Below, in pieces: positions 41,916-55,077 of a stretch of DNA of 64,000 bases (positions within the stretch are counted from its first letter, which is position 1; each line of letters opens with the position of its first letter). Position numbers and translations under genes: made by a program. Below the pieces are notes generated by a model. The model worked only from the letters and a program-made list of their open reading frames with translations, did not search any database and had not been told where the DNA came from. The DNA comes from Weissella oryzae SG25 (GTDB lineage Bacteria; Bacillota; Bacilli; Lactobacillales; Lactobacillaceae). The stretch covers positions 225,630 through 289,629 of the forward strand of contig NZ_DF820484.1 of assembly GCF_000691805.2 (NCBI RefSeq). Direction: 5' to 3'.

Positions 41916-43277
41916 ATGGAAGATCAAGCAACTCCCCGGGAACTATCTCGTGGCTTAAAATCACGTCACATCCAAATGATTGCAATTGGTGGCGCAATTG
42001 GAACTGGACTTTTCTTAGGTTCTGGTTCAGCAATTCACCTCGCTGGACCCTCTTTAATTTTGGCATACATTATCACTGGTTTTTTTGCCTATCTAATGAT
42101 GCGGGCTATTGGAGAATTACTTTTATCCAATACTAATATGCGTTCCTTTATTGATTTTGTACGTGAGTACCTTGGTGAGAAATGGGAATTTGCAATTGGC
42201 TGGGCCTATTGGCTAAGTTGGGCTAGTCTTGCCATGGCCGATTTAACGGCGACCGGAATTTACCTACGTTACTGGTTTCCTGCCCTACCGCAATGGGTAA
42301 CGCCGCTAATTGTAATTGTTATCCTTGTTACACTTAATTTAGTTAATGTCCGTTGGTTTGGTGAACTTGAATCCGGTTTTGCATCAATTAAAATTTTTGC
42401 AATTTTAGCCTTAATTATCATTGGAATTATTATGCTATTAACTGGTTTCAAATCACATGGTACTAGCGCTTCGCTGACTAACCTTGTAAACTACGGCGGC
42501 TTTTTTGCCACCGGAGCGAAAGGCTTTATTTTAGCCTTCCCCATGGTAATCTTCGCCTTTACTGGTATTGAAATGGTCGGTTTGACTGCTGGTGAGACCG
42601 AGAATCCAAACAAAGATTTACCTAAGGCAATCAATTCTGTTCCTGTCCGAGTTGGTCTTTTCTACGTTGGTGCCATGATTATTATCATGTCAATTTACCC
42701 TTGGAAGGCCCTTGATGCAACACAATCACCCTTTGTTCAAGTTTTTTCAGGTATGGGGATTAGTTTTGCCGCAACAATCGTTAACTTTATTGTTCTAACA
42801 GCGGCATTATCCGCAGCTAATTCTGCCATCTTCTCAACCAGTCGTACGCTTTACGTCTTGGCCAAGAATAAACAAGCACCTAGCTTCTTTGGCAAGATTT
42901 CTCGACAACAAGTACCAGTTAATGGCCTGGTCGTTTCATCCGCTGTCTTTTTAGGAGCGGTCCTATTAAATTATTTTTATCCCTCACAGGTTTTCACATT
43001 AATCACTGGGGTTGCAACAATGAGTTTCATCTTTGTCTGGATTATCTTACTAGTTACTCATGTACGCTACAAACGTATTAATCCAGCTGCCAAATTAAAT
43101 CCTTTTAAAATGCCCCTTTATCCTTGGTCTGACTATTTAACAATTCTCTTCTTTGTCAGCATTCTAGGCATTTTGGTCTGGGACCCCGCAACTCAAATAT
43201 CAGTAATTGCCACGGTAATCTTCTTTATTGCTATGGTAGGTGGTTATTCCTTGTTAAAATGGAACAAACAAAATTAA
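41916..43277 (+). CDS. Amino-acid permease, APC superfamily (T-box controlled)
   Basis: A 453-residue twelve-helix permease. Signature: HIQMIAIGGAIGTGLFLGSG (about residues 19-38), GPSLILAYIITGFFAYL, AIGELLLSNTNMRSFIDFV and a conserved TSRTLYVLAKNKQAP loop. It is an AAT-type transporter related to the 29803 permease, with which it shares the overall layout and NPFKMPLYPWSDY-type C-terminal block (compare HPFKMPLYPLSNY). GGAGGATTTT before the ATG. Controlled by the T-box directly upstream. Confidence 0.93.
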   Translation: MEDQATPRELSRGLKSRHIQMIAIGGAIGTGLFLGSGSAIHLAGPSLILAYIITGFFAYLMMRAIGELLLSNTNMRSFIDFVREYLGEKWEFAIGWAYWLSWASLAMADLTATGIYLRYWFPALPQWVTPLIVIVILVTLNLVNVRWFGELESGFASIKIFAILALIIIGIIMLLTGFKSHGTSASLTNLVNYGGFFATGAKGFILAFPMVIFAFTGIEMVGLTAGETENPNKDLPKAINSVPVRVGLFYVGAMIIIMSIYPWKALDATQSPFVQVFSGMGISFAATIVNFIVLTAALSAANSAIFSTSRTLYVLAKNKQAPSFFGKISRQQVPVNGLVVSSAVFLGAVLLNYFYPSQVFTLITGVATMSFIFVWIILLVTHVRYKRINPAAKLNPFKMPLYPWSDYLTILFFVSILGILVWDPATQISVIATVIFFIAMVGGYSLLKWNKQN

Positions 43278-43291
43278 ATCTTACTTATTTT

Positions 43292-43322
43292 AAACCGTTA
43301 GCATTCAGCTAGCGGTTTTTTG
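43292..43322 (+). terminator. Terminator after the T-box permease
   Basis: AAACCGTTAGC and GCTAGCGGTTT (one G-U pair), 5-base loop, T-run. Confidence 0.85.
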
Positions 43323-43328
43323 CATATA

Positions 43329-43356
43329 AAAAAGAGCCACTAAATTAGTGGCTCGC
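43329..43356 (-). terminator. Terminator after lepB
   Basis: GAGCCACTA / TAGTGGCTC, 3-base loop, A-run on the plus strand. Confidence 0.85.
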
Positions 43357-43367
43357 TTAGTCGTTAT

Positions 43368-43994
43368 TTAGTTATTAGCTGTGCTAAAGAAGTTTTTGTA
43401 TTGGTCATTTATGTTTGTCTGTGCTGATTTTGAACCCCAAAATGGCACCTTAACAACTCCCATGATTGACTTCTTTGTTACAAAGCCCCAGTAACGAGAA
43501 TCATTTGATACAGAACGATGATCACCTAAGACGAAGTACTCGCCTTGTGGCACGGTAACTGAAACTTTGCGTTGCCAGTTCATTCGGTTCCCTAGAGTCA
43601 TCAAGTTATCCCAATTACCAACGTTATTTACAACATTAGTGGCTTCCTGCTCTGACTTTGAAATGTATGCTTGATCAACAACTTTGTTGTTGACCTTAAT
43701 TACACCATTTTCAGCACTTACAGTATCACCAGGTAAACCAATTACCCGCTTAACATAGTCTTTATTTACCGTTGCCTCAGGATCTTGTCCATATGCATCA
43801 AAGACAACTACACTGCCACGGTGAATCTTATCATTGTTGTAAACCATTACCCATTCGTTATTCTTTAAATTAGGTTCCATTGATGTTCCATCAATACGAA
43901 CAAATCTAAACCAATAAGTCTTAATAGCCAAGGCCACAGCAATTCCCAAAACAATCGGGATTACCCACGACATGATTTCGCGTAAAGCTTTCAT
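43368..43994 (-). CDS. lepB: Type I signal peptidase
   Basis: A 208-residue signal peptidase with one N-terminal membrane helix (about residues 10-26, IPIVLGIAVALAIKTYW). The catalytic serine is S38 in DGTSMEPNL and the general-base lysine K82 in DYVKRVIGLPGD. Box E (FVLGDHRSVSNDSRYWG, about 165-181) is present. It cleaves secretory signal peptides at the outer face of the membrane. It lies 74 bases after yidC on the same strand, so membrane insertion and signal removal genes are clustered. Confidence 0.95.
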   Translation of the reverse strand: MKALREIMSWVIPIVLGIAVALAIKTYWFRFVRIDGTSMEPNLKNNEWVMVYNNDKIHRGSVVVFDAYGQDPEATVNKDYVKRVIGLPGDTVSAENGVIKVNNKVVDQAYISKSEQEATNVVNNVGNWDNLMTLGNRMNWQRKVSVTVPQGEYFVLGDHRSVSNDSRYWGFVTKKSIMGVVKVPFWGSKSAQTNINDQYKNFFSTANN

Positions 43995-44068
43995 GTGCTT
44001 TCTCCTTAAATCAATACTTAGCTACAGTCTACCATGCTTAACTTAAGAAAACCCATACTAACGATTTC

Positions 44069-44908
44069 TTAACGCTTTCTTGAACGCTTAGCCTTTCGAA
44101 TTGCACGCTCTTGTGCACGCTGAGCATTCTTTTTAGCTTCACGATCAGCTTGCAATTTAAATGGATTTTGGATGAACCAAGTTTGACCGGCTTGGAAAGC
44201 ATTCGAGATAACCCAATAAATTGAAAGGGCTGATGGTAGTTGGAAGGCCATGAAGAAAATTACAACTGGCATAATATATGTCATTGAGCTAGTCATTGTA
44301 TTACGCTCAGGCTGACCAATCATAACTAAGTAAGAAGATGCAAAGGTGAAGGCAGCTGCTAATAGTGGTAATACAAAGTAGGGGTCATTACTACCCAACT
44401 GTGTCCACAAAAATGAACCAACTTGTAGTTCTTTAGTAGTACGAATTGCTTGATACAAAGCAATCAAAACTGGCATTTGAATAATCAAAGGTAGGAAAGA
44501 AGCAAAAGGATTAACCCCAGCTTCTTTGTAAATTGCTGATTGTTCAGCCTGCATTGCCCGCATTGAAGCTTGATCACGTGAAGGATACTTAGCTTGCAAG
44601 GCCTTCAACTGTGGTGCAACTTCTTGCATTCTAATCATTGAATCAGTTTGGAAAATCATCAAAGGTAGAATCAATAATCGAATTAAGAGGGTAAAGCCAA
44701 TAATACCAAGGCCATAACTATTGCCTAACCATTGTGCGACCCCTAAAATTGACCGCGCAAAATTATTAATAATCACACCTTGCCAAAATCCACTGCCAGG
44801 TAAATCACCATGATAGCTAATTGCTGCAATGATCATAATCAATAGGGCAACAACCGCCGTAATAATGGCCGGGATTGAAAACTTACGTTGTTTTTCAGCC
44901 TTTTGCAT
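44069..44908 (-). CDS. yidC: Membrane protein insertase YidC/OxaA
   Basis: A 279-residue insertase with five membrane helices and the groove-region blocks of the family: GIIGFTLLIRLLILPLM with its conserved positively charged groove Arg (about residue 75), NPFASFLPLIIQMPVLIALYQA, and LSIYWVISNAFQAGQTWF. A basic tail (AREAKKNAQRAQERAIRKAKR-like) binds ribosomes. Unlike most Gram-positive YidC proteins it has no lipobox cysteine and, as far as I can see, no cysteine at all, so the N-terminal helix is probably retained. It follows rnpA by 30 bases. The usual neighbour jag/khpB is absent; lepB comes next. Confidence 0.94.
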   Translation of the reverse strand: MQKAEKQRKFSIPAIITAVVALLIMIIAAISYHGDLPGSGFWQGVIINNFARSILGVAQWLGNSYGLGIIGFTLLIRLLILPLMIFQTDSMIRMQEVAPQLKALQAKYPSRDQASMRAMQAEQSAIYKEAGVNPFASFLPLIIQMPVLIALYQAIRTTKELQVGSFLWTQLGSNDPYFVLPLLAAAFTFASSYLVMIGQPERNTMTSSMTYIMPVVIFFMAFQLPSALSIYWVISNAFQAGQTWFIQNPFKLQADREAKKNAQRAQERAIRKAKRSRKR

Positions 44909-44937
44909 CGTTTTTCTCCATATAATATTTAGTTTTC

Positions 44938-45282
44938 TTAGTCGATAAATAGGTTTGCCTTTGTAAAGACATGCTCAAGATTTTCTTTAATCGTCTGCAT
45001 GTCTACATCATGGGCACTAGGTCTAGCAATAACTAAAATATCCACGTTTTGCTTTAATTGTGGTTTAAACTCTAAGACGCTTTGGCGAATCCGCCTTTTA
45101 ATCCACACTCGTTCATGGCCACGTAGGCCAACCTTCTTTGATACAGAAATACCTAATCGAAAATGCTTTGCTTCTTGTCTTTCCATTGTATAGACAATAA
45201 ACATTTTATTTGCGACTGAGTTATGCTGCTCAAAAACTTCTTGAAAATCACGTTCTGTCTTTACTCGATAACTCTTGCGCAT
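44938..45282 (-). CDS. rnpA: Ribonuclease P protein component
   Basis: A 114-residue basic protein. It has the family start YRVKTERDFQEVF, the FRLGISVSKKVG strand and the RNR-like signature HERVWIKRRIRQSVLEF (about residues 54-70). It binds RNase P RNA and helps process tRNA 5' ends. The start was placed at the ATG at 45282, preceded by GGAGAATAAC; the frame extends six codons further upstream without support. Standard position between rpmH and yidC. Confidence 0.96.
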   Translation of the reverse strand: MRKSYRVKTERDFQEVFEQHNSVANKMFIVYTMERQEAKHFRLGISVSKKVGLRGHERVWIKRRIRQSVLEFKPQLKQNVDILVIARPSAHDVDMQTIKENLEHVFTKANLFID

Positions 45283-45311
45283 GTTATTCTCCTCAAGCAC
45301 CCCTTAAAAAT

Positions 45312-45364
45312 GAGCAAAAAGAAAACGCGCAGCCGCCCAAAAAGGCGAACCACGCGTTTTTTAT
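45312..45364 (-). terminator. Hairpin between rpmH and rnpA
   Basis: AAAACGCG and CGCGTTTT arms with an inner CGCC/GGCG stem. It probably reduces rnpA message relative to the much more abundant L34 message. Confidence 0.75.
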
Positions 45365-45392
45365 CAGTAATCCTAAAAAAGGACTGGCCTAA

Positions 45393-45527
45393 TTAGGCTG
45401 ACAATACCTTACGGCCCTTTTGGCGACGGCGAGCAAGTACCTTGCGTCCGTTACTAGTGCTCATGCGCTTACGGAAGCCGTGTACGCGCTCACGGTGACG
45501 CTTCTTAGGTTGGTATGTACGCTTCAT
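45393..45527 (-). CDS. rpmH: 50S ribosomal protein L34
   Basis: A 44-residue, highly basic ribosomal protein: [20 protein letters not shown] and onward, ending KGRKVLSA. Exactly the usual length. The ATG at 45527 is preceded by GGAGGTGTCAC. The frame is open for 55 codons upstream but that part overlaps the promoter/oriC side and is not protein-like. Confidence 0.98.
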   Translation of the reverse strand: MKRTYQPKKRHRERVHGFRKRMSTSNGRKVLARRRQKGRKVLSA

Positions 45528-45734
45528 ACTGTGACACCTCCCATTCGTAGTTTGATTTGGCCTGCGGTTGGCAAGGCCAAACCACAATTCGGATTCAATC
45601 TTACCATATACAAAGACATAACACAACAATTCTAAAAGCGTTAAGCTTTCCTTAATCTTTATTAAGATAATAAATTCGCTTTTTTTATCCAAAAAATAAC
45701 TCTCCGTTATGTTAGCAACTTTTAACTATCTAAC

Positions 45735-46060
45735 GTTCTGTTATGTGTTTTTCCACAAAATCCACAGTTTATCCACAGTAAACACAGACTTGGATAAAAA
45801 CCTGTGTATTACCCTGTGGATATGTGGAAAACTTTTTAAATGCCTATTAAATAAGCAGAACCTATCCACAATCCGTGGTGAACAACTAAGTTATCCACGA
45901 TTTTTGCACATTTTTACTGCTATCTGTGGATAACTATATTAACATCCCTGTGGAACTCCGGAAAACCTTATCCACAGCTTGTGAATATAACCAAAAGTTA
46001 TCCACTAAATCCTAAAATATTCACACTTACCTGTGGATAACTCTTACATTGCTTGCTACA
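45735..46060. other. oriC left part: DnaA-box region between rpmH and dnaA
   Basis: The 651-base gap 45528-46178 carries four perfect TTATCCACA boxes (45769-45777, 45925-45933, 45968-45976, 46032-46040) and several one-mismatch boxes (CTATCCACA near 45862, TTATCCACG at 45891, TTATCCACT at 45998, TTTTCCACA near 45750). Mixed orientation. The AT-rich stretch 46080-46160 leads to dnaA. Together with the dnaA-dnaN gap this gives the two-part origin found in many Firmicutes. Confidence 0.93.
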
Positions 46061-46178
46061 ATGAACTTAACTAAATTGAAATAACCTTGTATTTTGAATC
46101 TTTTGTTCGCTTAGTATTTTTATTTTTTTCTTATATAGGTATTTTGACTTTTATTTTATGAAGTAAGGAGGCTATCCA

Positions 46179-47573
46179 ATGGACCATCTTGAACTTTGGA
46201 AAGCCATTAAAGAAATTCTACGGTCACAAATCACTGAAGGATTTACCTTTAATAATTTCGTTGAATCATTAACACCATTAATGGTTACAACCTCAAATAA
46301 CACGACGATGTTATACCTCACAACAACCAGCGATGAAGTAGCCGAAGCTTGGAAGGGGCAGGCAAGCCCTTATTTCACTTCATTTGTGACCGCCGCAATG
46401 CAGTCTACAATGAATCTTTATGGTACTCCGACCTTTGTCCAACCTGTTGTTCAATTTATTGCTGCGCAACCAAAGCCAACGGTAAGCGAACAAAGTTCTG
46501 CTACCGTAGCTACAAATGCCGCAACCCCAAAGTTCTCCGTTTCATCGACGACACTCAATCCTGAATTCCGTTTCGATACCTTTGTTTCTTCAGATCCCAA
46601 TCTAGAAGCTTATTCGGTCGCTCAAGCTGTAGCTAAAGATCCAGGTAAGCAGTGGAACCCCTTGATGATTTACGGTGGGGTTGGTCTTGGCAAAACGCAC
46701 TTAATGCAAGCCATTGGTAATGCCGTTTTAGAAGCCAATCCATCTGCTCGGGTCAAATTTATAACCACTGAAACTTTTATTAATGATTTCACTGAAGCTT
46801 TGCGTAAAAGCCAAGATGCAGTCGAACAATTCAAACGTGAGTATCGGTCTGTCGACCTACTTTTGGTTGACGATATTCAATTCCTAGCTGATAAAGCTAA
46901 AATTCAAGAAGAATTTTTTAATACTTTTAATGCCGTAACTGAAGTCAACCATCAGATTGTCATGACTTCCGATAAGCTACCGCGTGATATTAAAGGAATT
47001 GAAGATCGCTTAGTTTCTCGTTTTTCGATGGGGTATTCGGCTAATATTACTAAACCTGATTTACCAACCAAGGTTGCTATTCTGCGTAACAAAGCTGAAC
47101 AAGAAGATCTTCAAATCCCAAATGATGTGATTGATGAGATTGCTGCTTCTGTTGACACAAACGTGCGTGAGCTAGAAGGGGTCTTCAACCAAGTTGTTGG
47201 AAAACTTCGCTTTAGTCCCGAACCAATGACCGTTGATACTGCACGCAATATCCTTGATTCGCTTAATTTTAAACGCCAGCGTACCGTTACGATTGAAATG
47301 ATTCAAGAAGAAGTTGCTAAATACTTCGATGTCACCGTCGCCGATATTATCGGGAAAAAACGTAATAAAGAAATTGTTATGCCTAGACAAATTGCCATGT
47401 ATTTATCCCGTGATATTACGCAAGAATCGTTACCGCAAATTGGTCGAAGTTTTGGTGGCAAAGATCATACAACCGTTATGCACGCCAGCGATAAAATCGT
47501 TAATTTAATTGCTGAAGATACTACGTTAATTCGACAAATTCAAGAATTACGTGAAAATTTGAGCAATTCATAG
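46179..47573 (+). CDS. dnaA: Chromosomal replication initiator protein DnaA
   Basis: A 464-residue initiator. Domain I (about 1-85) binds partner proteins and domain II is a short Thr/Ser/Ala linker. The AAA+ domain III has Walker A GGVGLGKTHLMQ (about 164-175) and Walker B LLLVDDIQFL (about 227-236). Domain IV has the DNA-binding signature GGKDHTTVMHASDKI (about 425-439). AAGGAGG lies ten bases before the ATG. It is flanked on both sides by DnaA boxes, which implies autoregulation. Confidence 0.99.
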   Translation: MDHLELWKAIKEILRSQITEGFTFNNFVESLTPLMVTTSNNTTMLYLTTTSDEVAEAWKGQASPYFTSFVTAAMQSTMNLYGTPTFVQPVVQFIAAQPKPTVSEQSSATVATNAATPKFSVSSTTLNPEFRFDTFVSSDPNLEAYSVAQAVAKDPGKQWNPLMIYGGVGLGKTHLMQAIGNAVLEANPSARVKFITTETFINDFTEALRKSQDAVEQFKREYRSVDLLLVDDIQFLADKAKIQEEFFNTFNAVTEVNHQIVMTSDKLPRDIKGIEDRLVSRFSMGYSANITKPDLPTKVAILRNKAEQEDLQIPNDVIDEIAASVDTNVRELEGVFNQVVGKLRFSPEPMTVDTARNILDSLNFKRQRTVTIEMIQEEVAKYFDVTVADIIGKKRNKEIVMPRQIAMYLSRDITQESLPQIGRSFGGKDHTTVMHASDKIVNLIAEDTTLIRQIQELRENLSNS

Positions 47574-47592
47574 CGATGTGCTTTAACTAGCT

Positions 47593-47740
47593 TGTGGATA
47601 AGTTTTCTGAAGTTAAAAAGTTATCCACATAGTGTTCCACATAGACCAAATATTGGTACAATGGTCTAGATGGGGCTTTTCCACAGTTTACACAGCCCTT
47701 ATTATTATTATTATTTTATTTACTTAAATAAATCAGTCAT
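47593..47740. other. oriC right part: DnaA boxes and unwinding element between dnaA and dnaN
   Basis: Two perfect boxes (47593-47601, 47621-47629), TTTTCCACA near 47678, then an AT-rich ATT repeat (47701-47740) that is the likely DNA unwinding element. TAGACCA and TGGTCTA (47643-47669) form an inverted repeat between them. A degenerate parS-like half site starts at 47634. Confidence 0.85.
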
Positions 47741-47789
47741 TAGCAGGGAACAATGTTCCCCTTAACTGACCAAAACTGAGGAGTGCAAA

Positions 47790-48923
47790 ATGCAATTTAC
47801 AATTAACCGTTCCAGTTTTATAAAAGCATTAAATAATGTTAATCGTGCAATTTCATCAAAAACGGCAATGCCAATCTTAAGTGGAATTAAATTAGTTCTT
47901 GAAAATAATGGATTAACCCTTACTGGTTCTAATACTGATATTTCAATTGAAACAACGATTCCAACAACCGATGACCAAGCTGATTTAAAGGTTCTTGAGC
48001 CAGGCGCATTAGTTTTACCAGCAACATTTTTTACTAATATCATTAAGCGTTTGCCTGGTCAGACTTTTACTTTGAATAATGACAACGGCTTTCAAGCTAA
48101 AATAACTTCTGAAAATGCTGAATTTGATATTAATGGTCAAGATGCAGCTAATTACCCACATTTACCTGAAGTAGAAATTCAGAACAGCTTGACTTTAGCT
48201 TCAGAAACATTAGTTGAAGTGATTAATCAAACCGTTATTGCAGTTTCAAAACAATTGAGCCAACCTATTTTGACTGGGGTACACTTTATAATTGCGGGTG
48301 GAAATCTAACTGCAGTTGCAACTGATCGGCATCGTTTGGCGCAACGCACTGTGGCACTTGATGGAGATATGACAGCAACGGCCGATATTATCGTGCCAGG
48401 TGACAGCTTAAATCAATTACAAGCTATGCTTTTGGAAGTTGAAACGGTTGATGTTCGGGTATCAGAAAATCAAGTAATTTTCCAACTAGGAACAAACACA
48501 ACCTTTTACTCACGCTTACTTGAAGGTAATTATCCAGATGCAGCCCGCTTGATTCCAACTGAAAAGCGCACAACTTTAACAATTAATTCGCGTGATTTAT
48601 TGCAAACAATTGAACGAGCCGCTTTGTTGAGTCATGAGGGCCGCTCAAATGTGATTCAATTTACCGTTAATGATGACCGGTCAATGATTTCATCAAATTC
48701 ACCAGAAGTTGGTCGGGTCGAAGAGCAAATCTTTGCGGCTGAAACAGCTGGGGATGAGCTAACAATTTCATTTAACCCGGACTATATGCGTGAAGCACTT
48801 AAGTCTTTTGGAGATGAGCAAATTCAAATTGGCTTCAAAACCGCTTTGGATCCATTTACGTTAGTGCCTACAAATAATGAAACTAATTTTATTCAATTAA
48901 TTACCCCGGTAAGAACTTATTAA
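47790..48923 (+). CDS. dnaN: DNA polymerase III beta subunit (sliding clamp)
   Basis: A 377-residue clamp of normal length. It starts MQFTINRSSFIKALNNVNRA and ends with the NFIQLITPVRTY block that forms part of the clamp-binding cleft. Three repeated clamp folds. GAGGAG lies eight bases before the ATG. It lies 216 bases after dnaA with the unwinding element between them and is followed by a terminator. Confidence 0.98.
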   Translation: MQFTINRSSFIKALNNVNRAISSKTAMPILSGIKLVLENNGLTLTGSNTDISIETTIPTTDDQADLKVLEPGALVLPATFFTNIIKRLPGQTFTLNNDNGFQAKITSENAEFDINGQDAANYPHLPEVEIQNSLTLASETLVEVINQTVIAVSKQLSQPILTGVHFIIAGGNLTAVATDRHRLAQRTVALDGDMTATADIIVPGDSLNQLQAMLLEVETVDVRVSENQVIFQLGTNTTFYSRLLEGNYPDAARLIPTEKRTTLTINSRDLLQTIERAALLSHEGRSNVIQFTVNDDRSMISSNSPEVGRVEEQIFAAETAGDELTISFNPDYMREALKSFGDEQIQIGFKTALDPFTLVPTNNETNFIQLITPVRTY

Positions 48924-48927
48924 AAAT

Positions 48928-48983
48928 CAAAAAAGCCGAAATTAACGATTTGAGCAATTAATCGTTGATTTCGGCTTTTTTGT
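48928..48983 (+). terminator. Terminator after dnaN
   Basis: AAAAGCCGAAAT-type stem with ATTTCGGCTTTTT; an inner AACGATT/AATCGTT pairing extends it. Confidence 0.88.
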
Positions 48984-49114
48984 CGAATAATAATGAAAAT
49001 CGAATCTAGGGGCTATTATTCGCTTAAAATTGAAAAGTATAGTTAAAAAGCGTATAATAACACCTATATATGGACAGATGTCCTTACCGGTATGGTAGAG
49101 AAAGGATGGTTAGC

Positions 49115-49347
49115 ATGGCGACGCAAGTATCCATTGAAACAACCTATATTACATTAGGTCAGTTGCTTAAAGAAGAGAATATCGTTGCAACTGGCGGTCA
49201 ATCAAAATGGTATCTACGTGAAAATGATGTTTTAGTTAATCAAGAGCATGACGATCGACGTGGAAGAAAGTTATACCCAGGTGATGTTGTAGCGCTACCA
49301 AGTGGTGAGCGTTTCATAATCAACGGAACCGGCGTTGAAGCTGAATA

Positions 49348-49348
<1 letters not shown>
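49115..49348 (+). CDS. yaaA: S4-domain RNA-binding protein YaaA
   Basis: A 77-residue S4-like protein ([20 protein letters not shown], then [19 protein letters not shown]) always found between dnaN and recF in Firmicutes. It is thought to bind structured RNA and has been linked to ribosome assembly. The ATG at 49115 is preferred (GAGAAAGGA upstream); ATG 49106 is a close alternative. Its stop codon overlaps the recF ATG (TAATG). Confidence 0.93.
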
Positions 49349-52429
<3,081 letters not shown>

Positions 52430-52459
52430 ACTGTCTCAACGAAATGAAGGGATGAGTAG

Positions 52460-55009
52460 ATGGCTGAAGAAGAAACAAATAGTCGTATTAAAGTTGCTAG
52501 ATTAGGCGAGCAAATGCGGACATCATTTTTGGATTATGCGATGTCAGTTATTGTGGCCCGTGCTTTACCCGATGTACGTGATGGTTTAAAGCCAGTTCAT
52601 CGTCGGATTCTTTATGGAATGCACGAATTAGGGGTTACACCTGATAAGCAACACAAAAAGTCTGCCCGTATTGTTGGGGATGTTATGGGTAAGTACCATC
52701 CACACGGTGATTCAGCAATTTATGATTCAATGGTCCGGATGGCCCAAGATTTCTCATATCGGTATATGTTAGTTGATGGTCATGGAAACTTCGGTTCAAT
52801 TGATGGCGATTCGGCAGCCGCTATGCGGTATACCGAGGCTCGTTTGAGTAAAATTGCTATGGAGATGTTACGTGATATCAATAAGGATACAATTAACTTT
52901 ATTGATAATTATGATGGTACTGATCGTGAGCCCCAAGTGCTACCTTCACGTTTTCCAAACTTACTAGTTAATGGTGCGAATGGAATTGCGGTTGGAATGG
53001 CAACTAACATACCACCACATAATTTAGGTGAGGTTATTTCAGCGATTCATCTCTTAATGAAGAATCCCGAAGTGACGACAACGGAATTAATGGAAGTTTT
53101 GCCAGGACCAGATTTTCCAACAGGTGCGCTTGTGATGGGCAAGTCTGGGATTCGGAAAGCTTACGAGACTGGTAAGGGAACCGTAACCGTACGAGCAAAG
53201 GTAGAAATTGAAACTGAAAAGTCTGGTCATGAGCGAATTATTGTCAATGAGTTACCATACATGGTCAACAAGGCACGTTTGATTGAACGAATTGCCGAAT
53301 TAGGTCGTGAAAAGCGGGTTGATGGTATTACGGCAGTTAATGATGAGTCAGATAGAGAGGGTTATCGGATTGCTATTGATGTCCGGCGTGATGTATCTGC
53401 TTCAGTTGTGCTAAATAATTTGTACAAAAATACTTTGATGCAAACTAATTTTAGCTTTAACATGTTAGCGGTGCAGGACGGTCGTCCACGTTTGTTGGGT
53501 TTGAAAGCCATCCTAGAGGCTTATTTAGTACACCAACAAGAAGTTGTCCGGCGGCGAACTGAGTTTGATTTAAAGAAGGCCGAAGCACGTGCCCATATCC
53601 TGGAAGGTTTGCGGATTGCGCTTGACCATATAGATGCCATCATTTCAATTATTCGGGCTTCTGAAACTTCAGAGATTGCTAAAGGCCGTTTGATGAGTGA
53701 ATATGCCTTGTCAGATAAACAAGCCCAAGCAATTTTGGATATGCGACTTGTTCGGTTGACTGGTTTGGAACGCGGCAAGATTGAAGATGAATATCAAAAC
53801 TTGATGACTTTGATTGCTGATTTGAAAGACATTTTAGCAAAACCAGAGCGGATTGATGAGATTATTTATACTGAATTACTTGAAATCCAAGCAAAATTTG
53901 GTGATGCTCGTCGGACAGAACTCCAAGTTGGTGATGTAACCAGTATTGAAGATGAGGACTTAATCGAAGAAGAAGATGTCTTTGTCACATTAACAAACAA
54001 TGGTTACATTAAGCGAATGGTTACAACTGAATTTAGGGCTCAAAATCGTGGTGGTCGTGGAATCCAGGGGATGGGCGTAAATGATGATGACTTCATTGAA
54101 CAGCTTGTATCAACCTCAACTCATGACACGCTATTATTCTTTACTAATATGGGTAAGGTTTATAAGATGAAGGGCTATGAGGTTCCTGAGTATGGTCGTA
54201 CTGCTAAGGGTATTCCAGTTGTAAATCTTTTGGGCATTGAAGCCGGTGAGAAAGTACAGGCAGTATTAAATGTTCGAGGTGAGGCTAGTGAGAGTAAGGA
54301 TTATATCTTCTTTACTACGCGTGAAGGCGTTGTAAAGCGCACCCCAGTAACCGAATTTTCGAATATTCGAACTCATGGATTGCGGGCAATTAACCTACAT
54401 GACAGCGATGAGTTGATTTCAGCGCAGATTACAGACGGACAACAAAAGATTTTGATTGGAACTCATGGCGGTTATGCTGTATCCTTCCAAGAAGATGCAG
54501 TTCGCTCAATGGGACGCTCAGCAGCTGGAGTACGTGGAATTAATTTGCGACCAGATGATTATGTAATTGGCGCAGAAGTTTTGCCCGCTGATAGTAAGGT
54601 CTTGGTAATTACTGAGAATGGTTATGGTAAGCAGACGGCTAGTGATGAGTATCCAACTAAGGGTCGCGGTGGTAAGGGGATTAAAACGGCCCAGATTACC
54701 ACTAAGAATGGACCTTTGGCAGGTATTACAGTGGTCAATGGTAACGAAGATATTATGCTAACCACAAATAAAGGTGTGATGATTCGTTTCACTGCTGATT
54801 CAGTATCTGAGACTGGTCGAGCAACGCAAGGTGTCCGCTTGATTCGTCTAGACGAAGATGCTAAGGTTGCAACTTTAGCCAAGGTTGAGGCTGAGGATGA
54901 TACTTTAGCAATTGATCCAGAGGTAGCTGACGTAAATCAGACGCCAATTGATGATAATAAGCAAGTTGAACAATTATTAGAACGTGCAGAAGCAGAGACT
55001 GAAGAGTAA
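52460..55009 (+). CDS. gyrA: DNA gyrase subunit A
   Basis: An 849-residue subunit. The active-site tyrosine is in [11 protein letters not shown] (about residue 123). The quinolone-resistance region reads [17 protein letters not shown], with Ser and Asp at the positions equivalent to E. coli 83 and 87, so no classical resistance change is present. The C-terminal DNA-wrapping beta-pinwheel carries the GyrA box [10 protein letters not shown] (about 535). The acidic tail ([13 protein letters not shown]) is usual. GAAGGGATGAG precedes the ATG; it is 30 bases after gyrB in one operon. Confidence 0.98.
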   Translation: MAEEETNSRIKVARLGEQMRTSFLDYAMSVIVARALPDVRDGLKPVHRRILYGMHELGVTPDKQHKKSARIVGDVMGKYHPHGDSAIYDSMVRMAQDFSYRYMLVDGHGNFGSIDGDSAAAMRYTEARLSKIAMEMLRDINKDTINFIDNYDGTDREPQVLPSRFPNLLVNGANGIAVGMATNIPPHNLGEVISAIHLLMKNPEVTTTELMEVLPGPDFPTGALVMGKSGIRKAYETGKGTVTVRAKVEIETEKSGHERIIVNELPYMVNKARLIERIAELGREKRVDGITAVNDESDREGYRIAIDVRRDVSASVVLNNLYKNTLMQTNFSFNMLAVQDGRPRLLGLKAILEAYLVHQQEVVRRRTEFDLKKAEARAHILEGLRIALDHIDAIISIIRASETSEIAKGRLMSEYALSDKQAQAILDMRLVRLTGLERGKIEDEYQNLMTLIADLKDILAKPERIDEIIYTELLEIQAKFGDARRTELQVGDVTSIEDEDLIEEEDVFVTLTNNGYIKRMVTTEFRAQNRGGRGIQGMGVNDDDFIEQLVSTSTHDTLLFFTNMGKVYKMKGYEVPEYGRTAKGIPVVNLLGIEAGEKVQAVLNVRGEASESKDYIFFTTREGVVKRTPVTEFSNIRTHGLRAINLHDSDELISAQITDGQQKILIGTHGGYAVSFQEDAVRSMGRSAAGVRGINLRPDDYVIGAEVLPADSKVLVITENGYGKQTASDEYPTKGRGGKGIKTAQITTKNGPLAGITVVNGNEDIMLTTNKGVMIRFTADSVSETGRATQGVRLIRLDEDAKVATLAKVEAEDDTLAIDPEVADVNQTPIDDNKQVEQLLERAEAETEE

Positions 55010-55025
55010 GTATTAGTTTTGTTAA

Positions 55026-55077
55026 TTAAAAGCCCAGCTAGACATCAGATATTTGATGTTTAGCTGGGCTTTTTTGT
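55026..55077. terminator. Bidirectional terminator after gyrA
   Basis: AAAGCCCAGCTA with TAGCTGGGCTTTTTT and an inner ACATCA/TGATGT pairing. It also serves the convergent regulator gene. Confidence 0.92.

Noticed and set aside
52460..55009. Quinolone-resistance substitutions in gyrA
   Set aside because: The critical Ser and Asp positions are the sensitive residues.
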